This document shows positions 44,330 through 52,465 of a DNA stretch of 64,000 nt, one piece after another. Position numbers and translations under genes: made by a program. This DNA is from Lachnospiraceae bacterium (lineage in GTDB: Bacteria > Bacillota > Clostridia > Lachnospirales > Lachnospiraceae): positions 1 through 64,000 of the forward strand of contig JAAUZJ010000038.1 of the NCBI GenBank assembly GCA_014804695.1, written 5' to 3'. How positions within the stretch are numbered: position 1 is the stretch's first letter; every line of letters begins with the position of its first letter. The notes below the pieces were generated by a model that worked only from the letters and a program-made list of their open reading frames with translations, searched no databases and had not been told where the DNA came from.

Positions 44330-45415
44330 ATGAAAGAAAAAGTAGTAGTCGGAATGTCGGGAGGGGTGGATTCCTCTGTGGCTGCATACCTTTTAAAAGA
44401 GCAAGGTTATGACGTGGTCGGGGTTACGATGCAGATATGGCAGGATGAAGAGGTGCAGACGCAGGAAGAAAACGGTGGCTGCTGCGGTTTATCGGCCGTG
44501 GAGGATGCAAAAAGAGTGGCGGCTAAGCTTGGGATTCCGCACTATGTAATGAACTTTAAGAAAGAATTTAAGGAAAGTGTTATAGATTATTTTGTGGAGG
44601 CGTATTTAAAGGGGCAGACGCCCAATCCGTGCATTGCGTGTAATCGCTATGTAAAGTGGGAGTCTATGCTTAAGCGGAGTATGGAGATCGGAGCGGATTA
44701 TATTGCGACAGGTCATTATGCCAGAATCATCAAACTTGAGAATGGCAGATATGCCATCAGAAACTCCGTTACCGAAGCAAAAGACCAAACTTATGCGCTT
44801 TATGGACTGACGCAGTTTCAGCTGTCGCATACGCTGATGCCGGTAGGAGAATATACAAAGGATGAGATACGTGAAATTGCAGTAAGAGAGGGCTTTGATG
44901 TAGCACATAAACCGGACAGTCAGGAAATCTGCTTTATTCCGGACAATGATTATGCAGCTTTTATTGACAGAGAGGCCGCAGGCAGGGTGCCGGGAAAAGG
45001 GAATTTTGTGACAAAGGACGGTGAGGTTTTAGGAGAGCATCTTGGAATCACGCATTATACCATAGGACAGAGAAAAGGACTTGGGCTGTCTATGGGACAT
45101 CCTGTTTTTGTATGCGAAATCAGGTCGGAAACCGGAGAGGTGGTAATAGGTGAGGCTGAGGATGTTTGGGGCGATACTTTGTTATGTAAACAAATTAATT
45201 TCATGGGAATGGAAGACTTAAGAGAGCCAAGAGAGGTAATTGCCAAAATACGTTATGCGCACCGCGGGGAACGCTGCATGATTGAGAGAGTGGATGAAGA
45301 TACAATAAGATGCAGCTTTAAGGCACCTGTGCGGGCGATAACACCGGGGCAGTCAGTTGTCTTTTATGAAGACGGGTATGTTCTTGGGGGCGGTGTTATC
45401 ATAAAATCTATATAG
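44330..45415 (+). CDS. mnmA: tRNA 2-thiouridine(34) synthase MnmA
   Basis: Thiolates U34 of Lys, Glu and Gln tRNAs. PP-loop [17 protein letters not shown], active-site Cys in [11 protein letters not shown] and Cys in [25 protein letters not shown]. Length 361. The leader matches that of recA almost base for base and contains a six-codon frame (ATG 44307 to TAA 44327) ending two bases before the mnmA ATG. Confidence 0.95.
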   Translation: MKEKVVVGMSGGVDSSVAAYLLKEQGYDVVGVTMQIWQDEEVQTQEENGGCCGLSAVEDAKRVAAKLGIPHYVMNFKKEFKESVIDYFVEAYLKGQTPNPCIACNRYVKWESMLKRSMEIGADYIATGHYARIIKLENGRYAIRNSVTEAKDQTYALYGLTQFQLSHTLMPVGEYTKDEIREIAVREGFDVAHKPDSQEICFIPDNDYAAFIDREAAGRVPGKGNFVTKDGEVLGEHLGITHYTIGQRKGLGLSMGHPVFVCEIRSETGEVVIGEAEDVWGDTLLCKQINFMGMEDLREPREVIAKIRYAHRGERCMIERVDEDTIRCSFKAPVRAITPGQSVVFYEDGYVLGGGVIIKSI

Positions 45416-45444
45416 GAGATTACAAAACTCCTTTCCGATACTCA

Positions 45445-45525
45445 GAATTCAGACACTATAAACAAAAAAAGGGGCGACTTCGCTCCTGCGGTCGAGCCCC
45501 GTTTTTGTTTATAGTGCCTGAATTC
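45445..45525. terminator. Very long bidirectional terminator
   Basis: Arms of about 30 bp (45445-45475 and 45496-45525) are nearly perfectly complementary, from GAATTCAG at the outside to GGGGC/GCCCC next to the loop, with A- and T-tracts inside. It separates mnmA from the convergent PHP gene and can end both. Confidence 0.88.
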
Positions 45526-45559
45526 GTGGCATTTGATAATCGTTTCGAATCGCCTAAAA

Positions 45560-46375
45560 CTATATTTTATGAAATTCTGCACTCCTTTTTTCAAAGGTAG
45601 TGTAATATTTAAAGCCACAGTCCTTCAAAATACTGGCAGCAGTGTCATAATTTGCGGCGATTTTTTCGGGAGTATGGGCATCCGAGCCGACAGTTATTAT
45701 TTCACCGCCAAGTTCCCTATAACGGCGGATAATGGCGAAGCATGGAGTGTTTTCATATGTTCCTTCAAGTGTTTTGGTGTTTAGCTCGATTCCTTTTTCG
45801 TCTGAAATCAGCTTTTCCAGAATTTTATCAAGTATGTCCTGATATTGTTCATATGAAAAGGTTCCGTTTCTGCCTGGACCGTAACGGAAGATGTAGTCTA
45901 AATGTCCGTAGACGTCAAAGTTACTAAAGACTTTAATATTGTCAAGCACCGATACATAGTATTCGCGGTATGCTTCCTCAAGCGTTTTGCCTTCAAAAAA
46001 ATCAGGATAAAACGGATCCATACCGTTGCAAAGGTGCGAAGAGGCGATTATGAAGTCATATTCATGCGCCTTGGCAAATGCGGAATTCTTTTTTGCAATA
46101 TGGGGCTGAAGTCCAAGCTCTATTCCGAACAAAACATTTATTTTATCTGCGTATTTTTCTTTATATTTCAGTAAATCATAAAGATAAGAGTCGGGATTTA
46201 CTTCAAATTTACCGGCCGGTTCATTTTCAGAGATCGGATAATCGAAATCCTGATGCTCGGTAAAGCACATCCCGGTCAAACCTAAGTTTATTCCCTGAAT
46301 GATCATTTCTTCCATAGGAGTGTCCGAATCTCCAGAGAAAGAGGAGTGAAGATGAAAATCTGATGTAATTGGCAT
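45560..46375 (-). CDS. PHP-domain phosphatase, HisJ/histidinol-phosphatase family
   Basis: Metal-dependent PHP hydrolase: SDFHLHSSFSGDSD (first HxH), CFTEHQDFDYP, GIELGLQPH, GSDAHTPEKIAANYD near the C-terminus. Length 271, similar to HisJ (histidinol phosphatase). No other his genes nearby, and the family includes other phosphoesterases, so the substrate is uncertain. AGGAGGGTT precedes the ATG on the reverse strand. Confidence 0.82.
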   Translation of the reverse strand: MPITSDFHLHSSFSGDSDTPMEEMIIQGINLGLTGMCFTEHQDFDYPISENEPAGKFEVNPDSYLYDLLKYKEKYADKINVLFGIELGLQPHIAKKNSAFAKAHEYDFIIASSHLCNGMDPFYPDFFEGKTLEEAYREYYVSVLDNIKVFSNFDVYGHLDYIFRYGPGRNGTFSYEQYQDILDKILEKLISDEKGIELNTKTLEGTYENTPCFAIIRRYRELGGEIITVGSDAHTPEKIAANYDTAASILKDCGFKYYTTFEKRSAEFHKI

Positions 46376-46395
46376 AATAACCCTCCTTTTTCACA

Positions 46396-46448
46396 TGTGT
46401 AAAATTTATTTTACACATTATTATAGAATATAATATTAAGAAGCGCAA
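46396..46448 (-). promoter_or_regulatory. Promoter and palindromic operator of the PHP gene
   Basis: Reverse strand: TTGCGC (46443-46448), 17-base spacer, TATAAT (46420-46425). Immediately downstream is a perfect inverted repeat TGTGTAAAAT-TT-ATTTTACACA (46396-46417; arms of 10 bases, 2-base centre). Its position over the transcription start suggests a repressor site; the regulator is unknown. Confidence 0.65.
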
Positions 46449-46635
46449 GATGATGAAATTTGCATTGTTTTTTTAGTATTAGTAATATATTTTCTATTTG
46501 TAGATATAATGTGAATGGTAAATAAGTAAAAGAATGCAGGGTGAATTTACCATTTTAGGTACTTTTTGCATAAACTTCCAATTATTTCTTATTTTCATCT
46601 TGAATTTTTAGGACAAATTAGTTAAAATAATTTTG

Positions 46636-46653
46636 TTGACAAAATTTTGTCAA
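46636..46653 (+). promoter_or_regulatory. 18-bp perfect palindrome at the gap promoter
   Basis: TTGACAAAATTTTGTCAA is fully self-complementary and contains a consensus -35 at its left end. A -10 at 17 bases would be AAAGAT (46659-46664), which is weak. It lies about 90 bases upstream of gap; an operator for a glycolytic regulator is possible. The rest of 46449-46742 shows AT-rich sequence and a second possible TATAAT near 46507. Confidence 0.55.
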
Positions 46654-46742
46654 TCTGAAAAGATGTGCCTTCCTTTGGAGACGCTTATATTTTTCAGACT
46701 GGCAGAACAATATATATAATATATTTTTAGGAGGAAACAATA

Positions 46743-47744
46743 ATGGCAGTAAAAGTAGCAATCAATGGTTTTGGTCGTATTGGTCGTCTTGCATTCAGAC
46801 AGATGTTCGGTGCAGAGGGATACGAAGTAGTAGCAATTAACGATTTGACAAGCCCTAAGATGCTTGCACACTTGTTAAAGTATGACTCTTCACAGGGTAG
46901 ATATGAAAAAGGCGACACAGTTTCAGCCGGAGAAGATTCTATTACGGTTGACGGAAAAACTCTTAAGATTTACAAAGAGCCAGATGCAAACAATTGTCCT
47001 TGGGGCGAACTTGGAGTAGACGTAGTATTGGAGTGCTCCGGTTTCTATACCTCTAAAGAAAAAGCACAGGCACACATCAATGCCGGCGCTAAGAAAGTTG
47101 TTATTTCTGCTCCTGCAGGAAATGATCTTCCTACTATCGTATACAATGTTAACCACACAAAGCTGACAAAGGATGATACAATCATTTCCGCAGCATCCTG
47201 TACAACAAACTGCCTTGCTCCTATGGCAAAGGCTCTTAATGACCTTGCAACAATCAAATCCGGTATCATGAGCACAATTCATGCATACACAGGTGATCAG
47301 ATGATTCTTGACGGTCCTCAGAGAAAAGGTGACCTTAGAAGATCACGTGCAGGCGCTATCAATATCGTTCCTAACAGCACAGGCGCTGCTAAAGCAATTG
47401 GTCTTGTTATTCCTGAACTGAACGGAAAACTTATCGGTTCTGCACAGCGTGTTCCTACACCTACAGGTTCAACAACAATTCTTGTAGCAACAGTTGAGAA
47501 GTCTGTAACCAAGGATGAGATCAATGCAGCTATGAAAGCAGCAGCTAATGAGTCCTTCGGATACAATGATGAAGAAATCGTATCTTCTGACGTTATCGGT
47601 ATGAGATATGGTTCACTCTTCGATGCTACACAGACTATGGTAGGCGAAGACAATCTGGTACAGGTTGTTTCATGGTATGACAATGAAAACAGCTACACAA
47701 GCCAGATGGTGAGAACAATCAAATACTTTGCTGAATTAGGCTAA
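46743..47744 (+). CDS. gap: Glyceraldehyde-3-phosphate dehydrogenase, type I
   Basis: NAD-dependent oxidation of glyceraldehyde-3-phosphate. Rossmann start [17 protein letters not shown]; active-site Cys in [38 protein letters not shown] at the end. Length 333. AGGAGG is upstream. Codons are strongly biased (many GCA, ACA, AAC), as for highly expressed genes. A terminator follows, then pgk and tpiA. Confidence 0.97.
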   Translation: MAVKVAINGFGRIGRLAFRQMFGAEGYEVVAINDLTSPKMLAHLLKYDSSQGRYEKGDTVSAGEDSITVDGKTLKIYKEPDANNCPWGELGVDVVLECSGFYTSKEKAQAHINAGAKKVVISAPAGNDLPTIVYNVNHTKLTKDDTIISAASCTTNCLAPMAKALNDLATIKSGIMSTIHAYTGDQMILDGPQRKGDLRRSRAGAINIVPNSTGAAKAIGLVIPELNGKLIGSAQRVPTPTGSTTILVATVEKSVTKDEINAAMKAAANESFGYNDEEIVSSDVIGMRYGSLFDATQTMVGEDNLVQVVSWYDNENSYTSQMVRTIKYFAELG

Positions 47745-47781
47745 TTATTAAGAGTGTAATAAATTTAAGCTAAGATCTATC

Positions 47782-47817
47782 AAGGTCCGGCCTCGTTGGG
47801 CCGGGCCTTATTTTATT
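47782..47817 (+). terminator. GC-rich terminator between gap and pgk
   Basis: AAGGTCCGGCC (47782-47792) pairs with GGCCGGGCCTT (47799-47809), then ATTTTATT. The pgk ribosome site begins right after it, so pgk-tpiA expression probably depends on partial read-through from gap. Confidence 0.85.
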
Positions 47818-47836
47818 AGGAAAAGGAGAAATAAAA

Positions 47837-49060
47837 ATGGCATTAAATAAAAAATCCGTAGATGATATTAATGTAAAAGGAAAACGCGTTCTGGTAAGAT
47901 GCGACTTTAACGTTCCGTTAAAGGGCGGCGAGATTACAGATGAAACCCGTATCGTTGCAGCGCTTCCTACAATAAATAAACTCATTAAAGACGGCGGCAA
48001 AGTTATTCTTTGCTCACATCTTGGTAAAGTTAAGAACGGCCCTAACGAGGGTGAATCACTTGCACCTGTTGCAAAGAGACTCTCAGAGAAGCTTGGCAAA
48101 GAAGTTAACTTTGTTTCAGATTACAATGTAACCGGTGATGCGGCTACAGCAGCAGTTGAGGCTATGAACGAAGGTGATGTTGTACTTCTTCAGAACACAC
48201 GTTTCCGTGGTTCAGAGGAAACTAAGAACGGCGAGCAGTTCAGCAAAGAGCTGGCTGACCTTGCTGATGTTTATGTATGTGATGCTTTCGGTTCTTCTCA
48301 CAGAGCTCATGCATCCGTTGCCGGAGTTACCAAATTCATATCTGAAAAAGGCGGAGAGAACGCTGTTGGTTACTTAATGCAGAAGGAAATTGACTTCCTC
48401 GGAAATGCTGTAGAGAATCCGGTAAGACCTTTTGTTGCTATTCTTGGCGGCGCTAAGGTTGCTGATAAATTGAATGTTATTAACAACCTTTTGGAGAAAT
48501 GCGACACCTTGATAATCGGCGGTGGTATGGCATTTACCTTCTTAAAAGCAAAAGGAATGGAAGTAGGTAATTCACTTGTTGATAATGAGAAGTTAGATTA
48601 CTGCAAAGAAATGATGGATAAAGCTGATAAGCTTGGCAAAAAGCTTTTACTTCCTGTAGATACAACTATTGCTGATCATTTCCCGGATCCTATTGACGGA
48701 CCTATCGATGTAGAGGTTGTAGCAGCAGATAAGATTCCGGCTGATAAGGAAGGTCTTGATATCGGTACAGAAACAGCTAAATTATACGCAGATGCTGTAA
48801 AATCAGCTAAAACTGTTGTATGGAACGGACCTATGGGCGTATTCGAGAATCCTACACTGGCAAAAGGTACTATTGCAGTTGCAGAATCTCTTGCAGAGAC
48901 AGACGCTACTACGATCATCGGCGGCGGCGACAGTGCAGCAGCAGTAAACCAGCTTGGATTTGCAGATAAGATGAGCCACATCTCAACAGGCGGCGGAGCA
49001 TCACTTGAATTCTTAGAGGGTAAAGAATTGCCAGGCGTAATGGCAGCTGATGATAAATAA
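47837..49060 (+). CDS. pgk: Phosphoglycerate kinase
   Basis: Glycolytic ATP generation from 1,3-bisphosphoglycerate. [41 protein letters not shown] and the C-terminal [15 protein letters not shown] ... [18 protein letters not shown]. Length 407, slightly longer than the usual 395. AAAGGAG is upstream. 17 bases before tpiA. Confidence 0.97.
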   Translation: MALNKKSVDDINVKGKRVLVRCDFNVPLKGGEITDETRIVAALPTINKLIKDGGKVILCSHLGKVKNGPNEGESLAPVAKRLSEKLGKEVNFVSDYNVTGDAATAAVEAMNEGDVVLLQNTRFRGSEETKNGEQFSKELADLADVYVCDAFGSSHRAHASVAGVTKFISEKGGENAVGYLMQKEIDFLGNAVENPVRPFVAILGGAKVADKLNVINNLLEKCDTLIIGGGMAFTFLKAKGMEVGNSLVDNEKLDYCKEMMDKADKLGKKLLLPVDTTIADHFPDPIDGPIDVEVVAADKIPADKEGLDIGTETAKLYADAVKSAKTVVWNGPMGVFENPTLAKGTIAVAESLAETDATTIIGGGDSAAAVNQLGFADKMSHISTGGGASLEFLEGKELPGVMAADDK

Positions 49061-49077
49061 GAAAGGGGATAATTAGT

Positions 49078-49827
49078 ATGGCAAGAAAGAAAATCGTAGC
49101 CGGTAACTGGAAGATGAACATGACTCCCAGTCAGGCTGTTGAACTTGTAAATACTTTAAAACCGCTTGTTGCAAGCGATGAAGTAGAAGTTGTATACTGT
49201 GTACCGGCAGTTGATATCGTACCGGTTGTAGAGGCAGTTAAAGGCAGTAATGTAGTTGTAGGCGCTGAGAATATGTATTTTGAAGAAAAAGGCGCTTATA
49301 CGGGAGAAATTTCCGCAGCTATGTTAGTTGATGCAGGCGTTAAATATGTTATTATCGGACACTCTGAGAGACGTGATTACTTCAAAGAGGACGATGTGCT
49401 TTTGAATAAGAAGGTTAAAAAAGCATTTGAGGCTGGTCTTGTACCGATTTTATGCTGTGGTGAGTCATTAGAGCAGCGTGAGACAGGCGTTACACTTGAT
49501 TGGATTAGATTACAGATTAAGTCAGATTTACAGGGAGTAAGTGCAGCGCAGGTTGCAAGCATGGTAATTGCATATGAGCCAATCTGGGCTATTGGAACCG
49601 GTAAGACAGCTACTACCGAGCAGGCTCAGGAAGTATGTAAAGCTATTCGTGAAACTATTGCAGAGATTTACGACGAGGCAACGGCTGATGCTGTACGTAT
49701 TCAGTATGGCGGTTCCGTAAATGCGGAGAATGCTGCTGAATTGTTTGCACAGCCTGATATTGACGGCGGTCTTGTTGGCGGTGCGTCTTTGAAAGCGGAT
49801 TTTGGGAAGATCGTTAATTACAAATAA
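49078..49827 (+). CDS. tpiA: Triosephosphate isomerase
   Basis: NWKMN at the start with the catalytic Lys, [11 protein letters not shown] with the electrophilic His, [15 protein letters not shown] with the catalytic Glu, [15 protein letters not shown] phosphate-binding loop. 249 residues. Co-transcribed with pgk. The next glycolytic gene (gpmI) often found here is absent; an accessory island follows. Confidence 0.97.
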   Translation: MARKKIVAGNWKMNMTPSQAVELVNTLKPLVASDEVEVVYCVPAVDIVPVVEAVKGSNVVVGAENMYFEEKGAYTGEISAAMLVDAGVKYVIIGHSERRDYFKEDDVLLNKKVKKAFEAGLVPILCCGESLEQRETGVTLDWIRLQIKSDLQGVSAAQVASMVIAYEPIWAIGTGKTATTEQAQEVCKAIRETIAEIYDEATADAVRIQYGGSVNAENAAELFAQPDIDGGLVGGASLKADFGKIVNYK

Positions 49828-49872
49828 TAAGATAATTGCAAAATTCTGATAATTAGAGAATGCAGTAAAATA

Positions 49873-49912
49873 GGGGTATCAAGGGAAGTTAATTCCTTTG
49901 GTATCCCTTTTT
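49873..49912 (+). terminator. Terminator after tpiA
   Basis: GGGGTATCAAGGGAA (49873-49887) and TTCCTTTGGTATCCC (49893-49907) pair over 15 bp with three G-U wobbles, then TTTTT. The right arm's 14-base core recurs in the terminator at 52233-52278. Confidence 0.88.
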
Positions 49913-49968
49913 AATGTATTTGAGTTTGATTAACTATCAGATGTAGATTGAGAAAGAGCGTAGAACTT

Positions 49969-50145
49969 TTATGAATTGGAAACAGCCCTTTTACGCTTGT
50001 ATTCTTCGATCACTGCCATCATTTCCTTACTCTTCTGAATACTTTTCTGCAATTGTGCTTCATCAACTTTATGATTCGGATCTGGAGTAATTATTTGCAA
50101 AGGTTCAAAACTATATATTAAATCGTTCAAAGATGATTTTTTCAT
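49969..50145 (-). CDS. Hypothetical protein, 58 residues
   Basis: Not recognised. MKKSSLNDLIYSFEPLQI then an amphipathic helix rich in Lys/Glu (LQKSIQKSKEMMAVIEEYKR). The ATG at 50145 has GTGAGGT 7 bases upstream on the reverse strand. It starts 17 bases after the JAMM-like gene on the same strand, so the two form an operon and may act together. Confidence 0.55.
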   Translation of the reverse strand: MKKSSLNDLIYSFEPLQIITPDPNHKVDEAQLQKSIQKSKEMMAVIEEYKRKRAVSNS

Positions 50146-50162
50146 AATCAATACCTCACTTT

Positions 50163-50618
50163 CTACCGATAATATAATCCTGCTTCACTGCATTTTGCCA
50201 AAAAAGTTAATGTTGCCATATACACTTCCGAACTTGGAGAATTTCTTGTTAAATTTTGTATACACTCTCTAAACAGAAGAAAAACTTTATCATAATCAAA
50301 ATCCTTATCTCTTTTCAGATAATGGACTGTACCCTGATTCGATACTACCACTATCACCTCAAGCATAGGATGCTGAACAAAAAACTGCACATCTTCCAAT
50401 GAAAAAGTCTGTGTTGATGGATGATTATGCAATGGATCGGGTTTTCCCAAATCGCAGGTAAGAGCAACTTCATTACTATCATTGCTTTCTTTAGAAATAA
50501 CCAACACGTTTTTTGCCAGTTCCTGCATAATTTGATTTTGTTCATCTGTAAAACCATAATATTCAATAAGCGGAACTTTATCTATCGCAATATCATTTAT
50601 ATTATAGCAGAAAGGCAT
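50163..50618 (-). CDS. JAMM/JAB-like metalloprotease-fold protein, phage/toxin-associated type
   Basis: 151 residues. DPLHNHPSTQTFSLEDVQFF has the HxHP-x5-S-x2-D pattern close to the JAMM zinc motif (HxHP, Ser, Asp), and SNDSNEVALTCD upstream can supply the Glu. The same N-E-V and HNHP...FS..D arrangement is known from small domains on phage minor head and polymorphic-toxin proteins. This copy stands alone with no phage genes around. Activity is inferred; the spacer between HxHP and Ser is one residue shorter than in RadC or AfJAMM. Operon with the 58-residue gene downstream. Confidence 0.55.
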   Translation of the reverse strand: MPFCYNINDIAIDKVPLIEYYGFTDEQNQIMQELAKNVLVISKESNDSNEVALTCDLGKPDPLHNHPSTQTFSLEDVQFFVQHPMLEVIVVVSNQGTVHYLKRDKDFDYDKVFLLFRECIQNLTRNSPSSEVYMATLTFLAKCSEAGLYYR

Positions 50619-50706
50619 CTAAAATACACTATGTTTTTCCGTTTTGTTCCAATCTACTAATTCAACTAAACATATAATACGGTCTATAGACTGTTTTAAG
50701 CAAAAC

Positions 50707-50735
50707 TTGACACTAAGTAAAACTTTATATAAAAT
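50707..50735 (+). promoter_or_regulatory. Promoter of the XRE regulator gene at 50786
   Basis: Consensus TTGACA (50707-50712), 17-base spacer, TAAAAT (50730-50735), about 50 bases before the start codon. Confidence 0.75.
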
Positions 50736-50785
50736 AAATAATAGCTTTGTGTTATAAATAAAAATTATTTGATATTATAAGAGTG

Positions 50786-51763
50786 ATGAATATGAGTAGA
50801 TTTATTAAGCAATGTAGAATAAATGCTGGCTTGACCCAGGAGCAGCTGGCAGAGAAAATGGGAGTATCTAATGTTTCCGTTCAAAATTGGGAAAGCGGGA
50901 GAACAAAAATAGAACTTGGCAGATTCACGGAACTTTCTTCAGTTTTTAATGTTCCGGTGGAGCAGTTGATAAAAGAAATGTTGATAGAGGAGGATAAAAA
51001 ACGTCCTGATATATGGCCAGGCTTTCTTTTTGATCAGGATACGAACGATATCATCGATACGCTTCATCTTAACTATGCCCAGCAGGATCTTTTTGGACTT
51101 CTGTATATTTATGACTCGGAATATTTGAAGAAGACTGAGATTGATTTTAATTCTCTGTATGAAGATTTGAAACTGATACCATATGGTTTCATAGAGAAGG
51201 TAGGCAGTATTCAATTTATGAATCAGGTGGATGGTCTTCATAAGGTGATAAAGTATGTGAAAGCAGAATTTCTTATGAAAGTGCTGAAACAAAATCCAGA
51301 AGCAGAATTTAATGTAAAAAAATTATCAAAAGAGCTTATTTGTGAATTTATCGATAAAGGTTTTAAATCGGTCGATGATTTCGCTTTAAGTTTCGATGAT
51401 CCAGAAAGATATGAAGGTGAAGATGGACTCTATTTTCATATATCTATGAAAAAAGCGAGGATAATCCTTCCTGTTTTGGAACAGTATGGACCTGTTCATA
51501 TTACTGATGGTAAATGGGCAAATGCAATAAGAGATGATATTTCAGAGGAAGTACTTTCAGCTATTTTGCAGATGTGTGGGTTTGATCCGGAGCTTTGGAA
51601 AGATGATTATTACAAGAGAAAAATTAGCATTTCGTATATATACCACGCTATTAAGAAGGTAACAAATTATTATCCAGTGTCAAATAAGGGGGCGGATGAT
51701 TGCTGGATGTTGGATATAAATGAAAAAGGCCGGCAATTATTGGAGTGGTTTAGGGAAAAATAA
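50786..51763 (+). CDS. XRE-family regulator with a large uncharacterised C-terminal region
   Basis: N-terminal helix-turn-helix (FIKQCRINAGLTQEQLAEKM, VSNVSVQNWESGRTKI, residues 3-60) followed by about 260 residues that I do not recognise, mostly helical with FDDPERYEGEDGLYFHISM and two winged-helix-like stretches near 240-320 (HITDGKWANAIRDDISEEV). Length 325. The start is ATG 50786 or the next ATG 50792. It is followed at 29 bases by a broken gene, its probable partner. Confidence 0.65.
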   Translation: MNMSRFIKQCRINAGLTQEQLAEKMGVSNVSVQNWESGRTKIELGRFTELSSVFNVPVEQLIKEMLIEEDKKRPDIWPGFLFDQDTNDIIDTLHLNYAQQDLFGLLYIYDSEYLKKTEIDFNSLYEDLKLIPYGFIEKVGSIQFMNQVDGLHKVIKYVKAEFLMKVLKQNPEAEFNVKKLSKELICEFIDKGFKSVDDFALSFDDPERYEGEDGLYFHISMKKARIILPVLEQYGPVHITDGKWANAIRDDISEEVLSAILQMCGFDPELWKDDYYKRKISISYIYHAIKKVTNYYPVSNKGADDCWMLDINEKGRQLLEWFREK

Positions 51764-51792
51764 AATTTAATTATAATGCTAGGAGAGAAGAT

Positions 51793-52282
51793 ATGAATAA
51801 GATTAAATATGATGCTGATTATATCAGTTACGTTGAATCGGGAGAATCTGCAGCAGTGTTTGTGGCAAGAGATATTGTCAGATCAATTGACACATCAGGA
51901 ATGTGGATAGATATTTTGAATCTTAAAGGAGATAAGAATGATGATGACAGATGAGATTTTAAGCATTTCACTATAGAGTTATTTCCGAGAAGAAAATATC
52001 CACAATATCCTGATGGTATAAGCGATGAAGATAAAAAATATATCACATGGAAAACTGCACATGAAGATATTTTAGAGCAGAGAAGTCGTGGATATAAGGG
52101 AACAAAATTCATGATTATTCCAAAGCTGGTTAATCGAAACCAGGGAAAATACAGGAAGATTCCGTATGAACCTAAGTGGGATTATAATATATTGGCAATA
52201 AAGCGATTATGATGAATTGATAAATGCGGTAGAAAAAGGGATACCAAAGGAAAGAGATTTCCTTTGGTATCCTTTTTTGTAA
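51793..52282 (+). pseudogene. Partner gene of the XRE regulator, broken by a TGA and a frameshift
   Basis: ATG 51793 (after AGGAGAG) opens MNKIKYDADYISYVESGESA and runs to TGA at 51952-51954. The frame then stays open for 85 codons (DFKHFTIELFPRRKYPQYPD ... KWDYNILAIKRL) to 52212. The TGA stands where a Trp (TGG) would read naturally (DDDR-W-DFKHF). Near 52204 the coding signal moves to another frame that reads DYDELINAVEKGIPKERDF and ends at 52282 inside the terminator. Thus one nonsense and probably one single-base shift. Family unknown; intact length would be about 160 residues. Confidence 0.65.
52233..52278 (+). terminator. Terminator closing the island, near copy of the tpiA terminator
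   Basis: A 21-bp stem (52233-52253 with 52258-52278, GAGA loop, one wobble) ending in a T6 run. It shares GGGATACCAAAGGAA with the complement of the tpiA terminator arm. Confidence 0.9.
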
Positions 52283-52348
52283 TATTGGCTTTGCAGGCAA
52301 AAGATCAAAATCCAAGAGAATTGTACAGTTAGATATATTCGTGTATTG

Positions 52349-52376
52349 TTGACAAAATTAAACAAAATGATAAAAT
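52349..52376 (+). promoter_or_regulatory. Promoter of the BspA-like gene
   Basis: TTGACA (52349-52354), 16-base spacer, TAAAAT (52371-52376). A leader of about 80 bases and AGGAGGTAAGG precede the start codon. Nothing else is seen in 52283-52348. Confidence 0.75.
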
Positions 52377-52465
52377 ATATATATTAAACGATAAGAAGAT
52401 GAAGGTGAGATACTAGCAAGTGTATGGTATCTTGGCAAGGATAATAGGATAACAGGAGGTAAGGC

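Noticed and set aside
51952-51954. TGA read as selenocysteine
   Set aside because: No selenoprotein motif or SECIS-like hairpin directly downstream, and a TGG-to-TGA change explains it; a second lesion follows at about 52204.
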